A program made the translations under genes and the position numbers. The notes below the pieces were generated by a model. That model did no database searches and had not been told where the DNA came from. It worked only from the letters and a program-made list of their open reading frames with translations. A DNA stretch of 5,079 bases from Calditrichota bacterium. Its GTDB lineage: Bacteria; Calditrichota; Calditrichia; Calditrichales; Calditrichaceae. Location: NCBI GenBank assembly GCA_024278715.1, contig JAJRSN010000486.1:1-5079 (forward strand). Direction: 5' to 3'. This document shows, piece after piece, positions 1 through 5,079 of the stretch (position 1 is its first letter; every line of letters begins with the position of its first letter).

Positions 1-596
1 ACAAGCACGGCGTCGTGCCAGCCGCGCAGCCGATGGACGTAGCGCACTGCCTCTTTTCCGGTCAACCAGGTTTGGGAAGTTCTTTCTTTTGAAATAAATC
101 CGTTCAAAGAGCGGGCGATTTTCAAAGTGACGTACGAACGTTTTTCTCTCATGTTCAAAAAGAAAAAGCGATTCAGCTCTTCGCCTTCTTCAGTCAACAA
201 CCCCGCTTCGACCCTGATGCCAGCCTCGCGCAACTGTTTCAATCCCTTTCCGCTGACATCGGGATTGGGATCGATGTTGCTGACAACAACCCGCTTTATT
301 TTTTTGCTGATAATCAGGGGCGTGCAGGGCGGCGTTTTTTTATTGGTGTGGCAGCAGGGTTCAAGATTGCAGTAAAGAGTGGCTCCAGCCGCGTCTTCTT
401 TGGCGCTCGCAAATGCTTTTACCTCGGCATGGGGTCCGCCAAAATAAGGGTGATAGCCTTCCGCAATAATTCTGCCGTTTTTGACCAACACCGCTCCCAC
501 CATGGGATTGGGATTTACTTTTCCTCTGCCCCATTTCGCCAGCCTGAAACAGCGTTTCATCATCTTTACGTCAAATTCCGAAAAAGACGAAGACAT
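1..596 (-). CDS. ribD: RibD: bifunctional riboflavin deaminase/reductase, 3' end cut off by the window
   Basis: RibD deaminates 2,5-diamino-6-ribosylamino-pyrimidinone 5'-phosphate and then reduces the ribosyl side chain with NADPH, two early cytoplasmic steps of riboflavin synthesis. The 198 residues visible hold the whole N-terminal zinc deaminase domain (about 8-148) and the beginning of the reductase domain. Visible signatures are NPNPMVGAV (28-36), the zinc ligand and proton shuttle HAE (56-58), and the cysteine loop LEPCCH...TPPC (78-91, C81 and C91). The reductase opening LKIARSLNG is at 158-166 and a TWLTGKEA segment at 176-183. The family usually reads SLDG, here SLNG, and the cysteine loop is one residue longer than in E. 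coli and B. subtilis RibD as I remember them. The ATG at 596 is preceded at 6 nt by GGGAG, a good ribosome binding site. The gene starts 49 nt after the Nudix gene ends. A full-length RibD is about 360-400 residues, so roughly half lies outside. I saw no FMN riboswitch in front of it. Identity is near certain. Confidence 0.95.
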   Translation of the reverse strand, partial: MSSSFSEFDVKMMKRCFRLAKWGRGKVNPNPMVGAVLVKNGRIIAEGYHPYFGGPHAEVKAFASAKEDAAGATLYCNLEPCCHTNKKTPPCTPLIISKKIKRVVVSNIDPNPDVSGKGLKQLREAGIRVEAGLLTEEGEELNRFFFLNMREKRSYVTLKIARSLNGFISKERTSQTWLTGKEAVRYVHRLRGWHDAVL

Positions 597-602
597 TGTT
601 TA

Positions 603-607
603 CTCCC
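603..607 (-). promoter_or_regulatory. Ribosome binding site of ribD
   Basis: The minus strand reads GGGAG six nucleotides before the ATG at 596. It lies in the 49-nt gap behind the Nudix gene and supports this ATG as the start of ribD. Confidence 0.7.
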
Positions 608-645
608 GGTTTTTAGATTTGCCGCGCTCCCTGTCGGGTTTATTC

Positions 646-1302
646 TTAATCGGAAGAAATCTTTTTTTCGTCCGCCTTAAAGATATTTCTGTTTAGCTCA
701 AATACAATCGAAAAAAAGTTGCTCAGTAAAAATCCGGTCACGCCCCAGATTATCTCTTCTCCAAAATAATAATAATGCAGAACCCACGGCACATCGCTTT
801 TTTCCACGACTTTCATTTCAAAATTTTTATCGTCCAGCAAATAAAACAAAGGAACCTCAATCAGATAATCGATTTCAGCCCGATTGATCTTTAAAGGATA
901 GGGATAATGGAACACGCCCACAAAAGGCGTAATCAGATAATTCGTATTGCTCAAAAAACGATCGGTTTGACCGAGAATCTGCACATCCGCCGGTTTTAAA
1001 CCGATTTCCTCTTCCGTTTCGCGCAGGGCGGTTTGCAGCAAATTTTGATCTCCTTCGTCCTTGCGACCGCCTGGCAAAGAAATCTGCTTTTTGTGATGCT
1101 CCACCTGATCGGTGCGTCTGGTAAACAACAAGTAGGGTTCGCCGTCTTTAAAGTACAGGGGGAATAAAACCGCGGCGGGCGTAAAGCTTACATCCCTGCG
1201 ATACAGATGATCCTGGGGTTTGCGGGCATTCAGTTTTTGCTTAATATGATCCGTCAAACGTTTGGGATCGGAACAGATTTTCCTGATATGTTCTTGCTTC
1301 AT
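646..1302 (-). CDS. Nudix hydrolase of the CoA pyrophosphatase (NudL/YeaB) type
   Basis: This 218-residue cytoplasmic enzyme carries a Nudix box at 78-102 (GGRKDEGD...ALRETEEEIGL). The metal-binding glutamates are in RETEEE (E95, E98, E99). As in NudL, an Asp (D85) sits near the place of the first Glu of the general Nudix consensus. Just before the box is LLFTRRTDQVEHHKKQISLP (58-77), which corresponds to the extra motif that marks CoA diphosphatases; these split CoA into 4'-phosphopantetheine and 3',5'-ADP. Several positions of that motif differ: Glu68 where E. coli NudL has Arg, Lys72 for Gly, Leu76 for Phe. The substrate is therefore less certain than the fold. Residues 1-40 are a basic N-terminal extension and the C-terminal 50 residues, rich in aromatic residues and Lys, are not assigned. 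The ATG at 1302 has a weak GTGAG five nt upstream. The gene follows the regulator by 46 nt and precedes ribD by 49 nt, so co-transcription is likely. Other nucleoside diphosphate substrates remain possible. Confidence 0.85.
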   Translation of the reverse strand: MKQEHIRKICSDPKRLTDHIKQKLNARKPQDHLYRRDVSFTPAAVLFPLYFKDGEPYLLFTRRTDQVEHHKKQISLPGGRKDEGDQNLLQTALRETEEEIGLKPADVQILGQTDRFLSNTNYLITPFVGVFHYPYPLKINRAEIDYLIEVPLFYLLDDKNFEMKVVEKSDVPWVLHYYYFGEEIIWGVTGFLLSNFFSIVFELNRNIFKADEKKISSD

Positions 1303-1348
1303 GGAAACTCACACGTTTTGGTTGTTCGTTCGGAAATAAAAGCGGAAA

Positions 1349-2710
1349 TCATGAGATTGACGGAGAATTGTACTCATCTTCCTTAATTTTATATTCCTCG
1401 ATTTTGTTGTAGAGCGATTTGCGGCTGATTCCCAGCAGGGAGGCAGCCTTCATTTTATTACCGCCGACCATGCGCAGCGTTTTGACGATGGACAATCGTT
1501 CGATTTCCGGCAGCGGAGTTCCGGCTTTAAGACGAATTTCTTCCGGCGCCTGCTTTAACACAAATGGCGGCAAATCTTTTATCTGAATTTTTTCTTTTGC
1601 CTGAATCATGGCGTTTAACACCACATTGCGCAATTCCCGCACGTTACCGGGCCAGTTGTAATGCATAAGAATTTCCAGCGCCTTTTCGTCGATCTTTTCC
1701 ACGTGGGTATGGTACTGGTTATTGAATTGCTGCATAAAGTAGTCAACCAGCAGAGGAATATCGCTCACGTGTTCGCGCAAGGGCGGCAAATCGATGCGGT
1801 AAACATTGAGCCGGTAGAACAAATCTTCGCGAAAGCGGTTATTCTCGATCAACGGTTTTAAATCTGAATTTGTGGCTGCGACAATTCGCACATCCACCTT
1901 AAAAGAGCGAGAGCTGCCGACCCGTTCGATTTGTTTGTTTTCCAGAACCCGCAAAAGCGCGATTTGCGTATCCTCGCTCATGCTGCTTATTTCATCCAAA
2001 AACAGTGTGCCGCCGTCCGCCTCTTCAAATTTCCCCTTGCGTTGCTCGGTGGCTCCGGTAAACGATCCTTTTTCATGCCCGAAGAGTTCGGAAATAATCA
2101 AATCTTTCGCTATTGCGCCGGTGTTGATGGCGATAAAGGGTTTGTCTTTTCGCTGGGAGGCGCTGTGTATGGCGCGGGCGACCAGTTCCTTACCAGTACC
2201 GCTTTCGCCGGAAATCAACACGGGCACATCGACATTGGCGATTTTCCTAATCTGCTGCACCACCCGTTTAATGGCGCGCGACTGACCCACTATTTCGCCG
2301 AAATAAAGCGGAATGGCTGCCCTGGCGGGATGCTTCCAGCCCTGACTCTCTAACGCCCGACTCACCACTTCCTTTAGCTTCACCGGATCGATGGGTTTTG
2401 GCATATAGTCAAAGGCGCCCAGATGCAGCGCCTGAACCGCGTGTTCAATGGAGCCGTAGCCGGTAACCATAATCACCTTCAAAAGCGGGTCGTAATCGTT
2501 AATGATCTTCAAAAGTTCCATGCCGTCAATTTTTTGCATCTTGTAATCGGTAATAACCAGATCGTACTGATATTGGCGAATCAATTCCATTGCTGTTTCC
2601 GCGCCTTCCGCCTGATCAACCAGATAATCCTCGTCTTCCAATAACAACGCCATCCCTTCGCGATGGGCTTCGTCGTCGTCAATCACCAGGATGCGTGGCT
2701 GTGTGTTCAT
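1349..2710 (-). CDS. NtrC-family sigma-54-dependent response regulator
   Basis: A 453-residue activator with the full three-domain plan. The receiver domain (about 5-120) has the acidic pair D12/D13, phosphoacceptor D55 in LVITDYKM, T83 and K105 in MPKPID. The AAA+ domain (about 138-375) has Walker A GESGTGKE (168-175), the sigma-54 contact loop GSFTGA (215-220; the usual form is GAFTGA) and Walker B GGTLFLDEI (233-241), followed by the C-terminal WPGNVRELRN segment of the domain. A Fis-type helix-turn-helix lies at about 419-440 (KMKAASLLGISRKSLYNKIEEY). Proteins of this class bind upstream enhancer sites and use ATP to open promoters held by sigma-54 RNA polymerase, usually after phosphorylation by a sensor kinase. 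No kinase gene is present in this window. The ATG at 2710 follows a CGGAGA sequence by about 10 nt, a slightly long spacing. The gene lies 84 nt after the methyltransferase gene and 46 nt before the Nudix gene. The class is certain; its target genes and signal cannot be read from the sequence. Confidence 0.96.
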   Translation of the reverse strand: MNTQPRILVIDDDEAHREGMALLLEDEDYLVDQAEGAETAMELIRQYQYDLVITDYKMQKIDGMELLKIINDYDPLLKVIMVTGYGSIEHAVQALHLGAFDYMPKPIDPVKLKEVVSRALESQGWKHPARAAIPLYFGEIVGQSRAIKRVVQQIRKIANVDVPVLISGESGTGKELVARAIHSASQRKDKPFIAINTGAIAKDLIISELFGHEKGSFTGATEQRKGKFEEADGGTLFLDEISSMSEDTQIALLRVLENKQIERVGSSRSFKVDVRIVAATNSDLKPLIENNRFREDLFYRLNVYRIDLPPLREHVSDIPLLVDYFMQQFNNQYHTHVEKIDEKALEILMHYNWPGNVRELRNVVLNAMIQAKEKIQIKDLPPFVLKQAPEEIRLKAGTPLPEIERLSIVKTLRMVGGNKMKAASLLGISRKSLYNKIEEYKIKEDEYNSPSIS

Positions 2711-2794
2711 CGGGTTTATATCTCCGTTTCTAAATTAAGGCTTAAAATATGACAAAGATTTGGCGGATGCAATGATCTTGTTAACAACCGCTTT

Positions 2795-3451
2795 TTACGG
2801 ATAATAAATCACAAAATTATTTACCTGAATCGTCTTGCCTGTTTGAACCACCGGAATAATCGTGTTTTTGAACCTGAACCCGTGGTCGTGCAGGGATTGA
2901 AAGAATTTTTTAGCCACGGCTCTGTTTGGTTCGGCAATAATTATTTTTCCGCCCGATGCCAGACTATTTTTAAACAGACGAATCAAAGGATCGAAGAAAC
3001 GCTCCTCGTACAAAATATCGGAAGCCACTATCCGCTCAAACCTTTCCGCAAAATCCGGCGACCTCCAGTCCGTTAATTGAACCGCGGGCTCCGGCAATCG
3101 GTTCAGACCAAAATTTTCTTTGACCAGATCCAACGCCTCCCTTTCGTAATCGGTAAGCAGCAGTTCTGAGGGATTGAGCTTTTGAAGAACCATCGAAGTA
3201 AGTCCCAGCCCCACGCCCAATTCCAGCGTGCTTTTGCCTTCGATAAGATCCGGGTTGCGGATTAAAAAATGGCTCAATCCGATAGCCGAGGGCCATAATT
3301 CCCCCCAATAGGGCAGGCGTTCGTCACGATTGAACAACTCGTCCGTTATCCGATCGATTAAATCATCAAGATTTTGCACGCGTTTCAGCCGAAAATCCCA
3401 TTGCCCTAATCGATGGTTCTCGATGACGTATTTAATCGGTTTTTCGGTCAT
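2795..3451 (-). CDS. Class I SAM-dependent methyltransferase, METTL21/ETFB-lysine-methyltransferase-like
   Basis: This 218-residue protein is a seven-beta-strand methyltransferase. Motif I is LELGVGLGLTS (76-86), which binds S-adenosylmethionine. The acidic residue that holds the ribose is probably D101 in LLLTDYE, and the strand-4 motif is VASDILYEE (142-150). DILY matches the DxxY post-motif of the METTL21-type (Methyltransf_16) family, whose known members mostly methylate lysines in proteins. PYWGELWPSAIGLSHFL (47-63), before motif I, also matches the Trp/Pro-rich segment of that family. A later strand reads GGKIIIAEP (about 171-179). The length suits a single-domain enzyme with no membrane segment or signal peptide. 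The substrate is unknown: a protein lysine is an inference from the DxxY motif, and small-molecule methylation cannot be excluded. The ATG at 3451 has only a weak purine run (AAGAGA) upstream. The gene follows lpxB by 93 nt and precedes the regulator by 84 nt, but neither neighbour suggests a substrate. Confidence 0.85.
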   Translation of the reverse strand: MTEKPIKYVIENHRLGQWDFRLKRVQNLDDLIDRITDELFNRDERLPYWGELWPSAIGLSHFLIRNPDLIEGKSTLELGVGLGLTSMVLQKLNPSELLLTDYEREALDLVKENFGLNRLPEPAVQLTDWRSPDFAERFERIVASDILYEERFFDPLIRLFKNSLASGGKIIIAEPNRAVAKKFFQSLHDHGFRFKNTIIPVVQTGKTIQVNNFVIYYP

Positions 3452-3544
3452 TGGTCTCTTTTCGCGATTCTTAAAAATTTTATTTTTTAAAGAAGCTTAA
3501 TTTTCCCTTTAATCGATTTCCGCCTGTTTCAGCCGAAGGCTTTT

Positions 3545-4675
3545 TTACGTTGATCCGTTTAAAAATCGATGAATTTGCCGGGCTGCGCGCACGGAAGCCC
3601 CGGGTTCGCCCAATTTATTTCGCACGATTAACATTTGTCGGCGAATCCTTTGATTAACAGCCGGGTCGAGCATCGGAGCAAGAAGCTCGGCTGCGCGCTG
3701 CGCGGAAAATTTGTTTTGAATCAACTCCGGCGCAATCTCCTTCTCCGCCACTATGTTCGCCAATCCGATATGATTCACTTTGATCAGTAAACGCCCCAGC
3801 CAATAGGTTAACGGAGTAACATGATAGACAATAACCATGGGAACCGCAAAGTAAGCCGTCTCCAAAGTAGCGGTTCCCGAGGCGACCAGAGCGGCGTCCA
3901 GCTCCGGCAAAATTTCTTCCATGGGACGCTCGATAAGTTCAAACGCGGATTCCGTCCCTTCCAAAAACGGTCGATAGAATTCTTTGCTTAAATGCCGAAC
4001 CTTTAGGACGCGCACCTTTTGAATTTTCCGCTCCTTTAATAAAATTTGAGCGGTTTGCACCATCCGCGGCAAAAGGGTTTTAACTTCGTTTTTACGGCTT
4101 CCCGGAAGCAAGCCCAGAACGGCATTCCCTTCCCGAACCTCTTTAAACCCTTTCGGCAAATGCGCGAAATGTTTGTCCACCAAAGGATGACCCACGTATT
4201 CCGCCTCAATTCCGTGGCGGCGGTAAAATTCTTTTTCAAAAGGGAACAGAACGAGCATCCTATCCACGTGCTTCCTGATCTTTTCCACCCTGCGATGTCC
4301 CCACGCCCACAATTGCGGACTGATGTAATAAACAACCGGAACGCCGATTTTTTTCAATTTTGCAGCCATCCGTATGTTGAAGCCCGGATAATCAATCAGA
4401 ATGGCGCAGTCGGGTTTCTCTTCTTTAGCGCGCTGCAAGACGGTCTTCATTACTTTAAGAATAAAAGGCAGATGGCGCACCACCTCGCCCACGCCCAAAA
4501 ACGCCATCCGTTCCAGATGAAACATTATTTCCATGCCCGTATTCGCCAGTTCATTTCCGCCGATTCCCCAAACCCGCACATCGGGACGAAAGGTTTTTAA
4601 CGCGGATATGAGCTCCGCTCCGTGCTGGTCGCCGGAAACCTCGCCTGCAATGAGTAATATTTTCTTTTGAGCCAT
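3545..4675 (-). CDS. lpxB: LpxB: lipid-A-disaccharide synthase
   Basis: LpxB joins UDP-2,3-diacylglucosamine to lipid X (2,3-diacylglucosamine 1-phosphate), giving the beta-1,6-linked disaccharide 1-phosphate of lipid A and releasing UDP. It works at the cytoplasmic face of the inner membrane and belongs to glycosyltransferase family 19. From the chosen start the protein has 376 residues, close to the usual 380. Visible signatures are the N-terminal LLIAGEVSGDQHGA (7-20), LIDYPGFN (93-100, with the family's conserved Asp, D95), YYISPQLWAWGHRR (116-129) and PFEKEFY (144-150). The C-terminal half shows LGLLPGSRKNEV (186-197, with the conserved Arg, R193), SGTATLE (265-271) and VNHIGLANIV (299-308). 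I start at the ATG at 4675 because AAAGGA lies six nt upstream and the protein then begins MAQKKILLIAGE like other LpxB proteins. An in-frame TTG at 4708 would add 11 residues without a ribosome binding site. The gene is first in the visible block; the other lpx genes are not in the window. It indicates an outer membrane with LPS. Confidence 0.96.
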   Translation of the reverse strand: MAQKKILLIAGEVSGDQHGAELISALKTFRPDVRVWGIGGNELANTGMEIMFHLERMAFLGVGEVVRHLPFILKVMKTVLQRAKEEKPDCAILIDYPGFNIRMAAKLKKIGVPVVYYISPQLWAWGHRRVEKIRKHVDRMLVLFPFEKEFYRRHGIEAEYVGHPLVDKHFAHLPKGFKEVREGNAVLGLLPGSRKNEVKTLLPRMVQTAQILLKERKIQKVRVLKVRHLSKEFYRPFLEGTESAFELIERPMEEILPELDAALVASGTATLETAYFAVPMVIVYHVTPLTYWLGRLLIKVNHIGLANIVAEKEIAPELIQNKFSAQRAAELLAPMLDPAVNQRIRRQMLIVRNKLGEPGASVRAARQIHRFLNGST

Positions 4676-4681
4676 GCGCTT

Positions 4682-4687
4682 TCCTTT
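4682..4687 (-). promoter_or_regulatory. Ribosome binding site deciding the lpxB start
   Basis: The minus strand reads AAAGGA six nt before the ATG at 4675. The alternative in-frame TTG at 4708 has nothing comparable, so this site fixes the start of lpxB. Confidence 0.7.
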
Positions 4688-4705
4688 AATCTTCGATTCA
4701 AAAAG

Positions 4706-4737
4706 CAAACCTAAAAAATTGTGGATTCAAAAACAAA
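4706..4737 (-). promoter_or_regulatory. Possible Bacteroidetes-type promoter for lpxB
   Basis: On the minus strand TTTG (4737-4734) is followed after 20 nt by TAGGTTTG (4713-4706). The known Bacteroidetes promoter is TTTG, about 19 nt, then TAnnTTTG, so this differs by one base in spacing. Transcription would begin near 4700, leaving a leader of about 25 nt that still contains the lpxB ribosome binding site. The region is AT-rich, so a chance match is possible, and the taxon is not established. Confidence 0.25.
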
Positions 4738-4756
4738 GGATTTTCACCAAGAATTC

Positions 4757-4767
4757 CCTGCAGCAGG
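4757..4767. repeat. Short perfect dyad CCTGC-A-GCAGG
   Basis: Two 5-bp arms flank a single A, about 80 bp upstream of the lpxB ATG. It is too short and too tight to be a good hairpin; it could be a protein-binding half-site pair or chance. Confidence 0.35.
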
Positions 4768-4774
4768 AGACGGA

Positions 4775-4798
4775 AGGTTAAATTGGCGAAATTAACCT
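4775..4798. repeat. Inverted repeat AGGTTAA / TTAACCT
   Basis: Perfect 7-bp arms (4775-4781 and 4792-4798) are separated by 10 bp, giving a 24-bp dyad with arm centres 17 bp apart. It lies about 100 bp upstream of the lpxB start, a position and shape that would suit an operator. The arms contain GGTTAA, the same core as the heptamer array 45 bp to the right, so it may instead be a relic of that repeat. Confidence 0.45.
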
Positions 4799-4802
4799 GT
4801 AA

Positions 4803-4822
4803 CGGCTTAAGCGGACAAGCCG
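4803..4822. repeat. Inverted repeat CGGCTT / AAGCCG
   Basis: Perfect 6-bp arms (4803-4808 and 4817-4822) enclose an 8-nt loop. The left arm overlaps GCTTAAGC, itself an 8-bp palindrome (4805-4812). No T run follows on either strand, so it is not an intrinsic terminator. Confidence 0.35.
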
Positions 4823-4843
4823 GTACCATAAAGGGGAAAAGGT

Positions 4844-4892
4844 GTTAATGGTTAATGGTTAATGGTTAAGAGTTAAGAGTTAAGAGTTAAGG
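4844..4892. repeat. Compound heptanucleotide tandem repeat, seven copies
   Basis: Seven units of 7 bp follow each other with no gap: three copies of GTTAATG, three of GTTAAGA and one of GTTAAGG. Every unit begins with GTTAA; only the last two bases change, and the two variants sit in blocks, which suggests separate rounds of unit duplication. Short tandem heptanucleotide repeats of this kind (STRR) are known in the intergenic DNA of filamentous cyanobacteria. The array is short and near-perfect, so copy number may vary between strains. Confidence 0.9.
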
Positions 4893-4927
4893 GTGTCAGA
4901 AAGGCGTGATGACAAGTGACTCTACAA

Positions 4928-4964
4928 GCTCCCTTCGACAGGCTCCCTTCGACAGGCTCAGGGA
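4928..4964. repeat. Duplicated 14-bp unit with CCCT...AGGG dyad
   Basis: GCTCCCTTCGACAG occurs twice in direct tandem (4928-4941 and 4942-4955), followed by GCTCAGGGA (4956-4964). The second copy plus this tail gives CCCTTCGACAGGCTCAGGG (4945-4963), with CCCT and AGGG as arms. From memory, the same core is a common intergenic palindromic repeat in genomes of many unrelated bacteria. Here its left part has been duplicated. Confidence 0.8.
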
Positions 4965-4986
4965 TCGTAACAAGTAACCGGTTCCG

Positions 4987-5015
4987 CTTATACTCTTAAC
5001 CCTTACACGCTTAAC
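4987..5015. repeat. Degenerate heptamer array in inverted orientation
   Basis: On the minus strand, from 5015 to 4987, the sequence reads GTTAAGC, GTGTAAG, one G, GTTAAGA, GTATAAG. These are variants of the heptamers at 4844-4892, in the opposite orientation. ACTCTTAACC (4992-5001) is a perfect 10-bp reverse complement of 4864-4873 in the direct array, so the two arrays could pair across about 118 nt. Confidence 0.6.
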
Positions 5016-5079
5016 AAAAAAAACAGCAAAAACTTCAGTGCTAATATATTAAAATAGTAGGATATTCTACAACGCTTCT

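Larger units (their letters stand above)
4709..5079. other. Non-coding, repeat-rich region upstream of lpxB
   Basis: No open reading frame with recognisable protein features lies here on either strand. Reading left to right it holds the possible lpxB promoter, several short dyads (4757-4767, 4775-4798, 4803-4822), a heptamer tandem array (4844-4892), a duplicated palindromic unit (4928-4964), the 8-bp palindrome AACCGGTT (4976-4983) and a degenerate inverted heptamer array (4987-5015). An AT-rich tail (5016-5079) ends in the near-palindrome GTAGGATATTCTAC (5057-5070). The gene to the right lies outside the window, so it cannot be said whether this is a divergent promoter region or the space behind another gene. 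Confidence 0.7.

Noticed and set aside
127..696. Plus-strand open frames of 71-110 codons at the left end
   Set aside because: They lie across ribD and the end of the Nudix gene, whose protein motifs are clear on the minus strand; their translations show no domain features.
1661..2644. Plus-strand open frames of 66-140 codons within the regulator gene
   Set aside because: They are antisense to conserved AAA+ and receiver motifs and show no recognisable protein pattern.
2727..2755. TTGTCA-N17-TAGAAA as a sigma-70 promoter for the NtrC-type regulator
   Set aside because: The match is fair, but transcription would begin at about 2720, after the ribosome binding site at 2721-2726, so the leader would lack it.
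3036..3308. Minus-strand 90-codon frame overlapping the methyltransferase
   Set aside because: It is in another frame of the same strand as motif I and the Trp/Pro segment of the methyltransferase, and shows no motif of its own.
3465..3495. AT-rich imperfect inverted repeat before the methyltransferase gene
   Set aside because: The arms match only with bulges and consist almost wholly of A and T, as expected by chance in such sequence; no promoter with a plausible -35 box was found with it.
3531..3546. AGCC-GAA-GGCT hairpin followed by T residues on the plus strand, just behind lpxB
   Set aside because: The stem is only 4 bp, and no plus-strand gene exists for it to terminate. On the minus strand, where lpxB is transcribed, no T run follows the stem.
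4036..4600. Open frames of 99 and 184 codons within lpxB
   Set aside because: They overlap the most conserved part of LpxB and have no recognisable features; the high coding density of lpxB explains them.
4676..4708. Extended lpxB beginning at the TTG at 4708
   Set aside because: There is no ribosome binding site before the TTG and the 11 extra residues are not typical of LpxB; the ATG at 4675 has AAAGGA at good spacing.
4844..5015. CRISPR array
   Set aside because: The repeats are 7 bp and contiguous with no spacers, and no cas genes are present.

Overview
The window is a single-direction gene block on the minus strand followed, at its upstream (right) end, by a repeat-rich non-coding stretch. 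In the direction of transcription the order is lpxB (4675 to 3545), a class I SAM-dependent methyltransferase (3451 to 2795), an NtrC-type sigma-54 activator (2710 to 1349), a CoA-pyrophosphatase-like Nudix hydrolase (1302 to 646) and ribD (596 to beyond base 1, so its 3' end is missing). The gaps are 93, 84, 46 and 49 nt. No convincing intrinsic terminator lies between the genes, so one operon or a chain of partly overlapping transcripts is plausible but not proven.

The organism is a Gram-negative bacterium that makes lipid A (lpxB) and riboflavin (ribD) and uses sigma-54 enhancer-binding regulation. The moderate GC content, Lys/Glu-rich proteins, the heptanucleotide GTTAA repeats and a possible Bacteroidetes-style promoter in front of lpxB would suit a member of the FCB group or a related phylum such as Calditrichota. 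This placement is an inference; nothing in the window fixes the taxon.

The genes do not form one pathway. LpxB builds the lipid A disaccharide at the inner membrane. RibD carries out two early steps of riboflavin synthesis. The Nudix enzyme probably hydrolyses CoA or a related nucleotide diphosphate. The methyltransferase has the DxxY signature of the seven-beta-strand protein methyltransferases. The NtrC-type regulator has an intact receiver, AAA+ domain and Fis-type helix-turn-helix, but no partner histidine kinase lies in the window. The block therefore looks like housekeeping genes with a regulator inserted among them.

The 370 nt upstream of lpxB (4709 to 5079) hold no recognisable gene. 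They contain a compound 7-bp tandem repeat (seven copies), a duplicated 14-bp unit ending in a CCCT...AGGG dyad, and a diverged, inverted version of the same 7-bp repeat about 100 bp further on. Together these look like one foldable, non-coding repeat element of about 170 bp. This is the least ordinary part of the window. No defence system, CRISPR array, tRNA, rRNA or transposase gene was seen.
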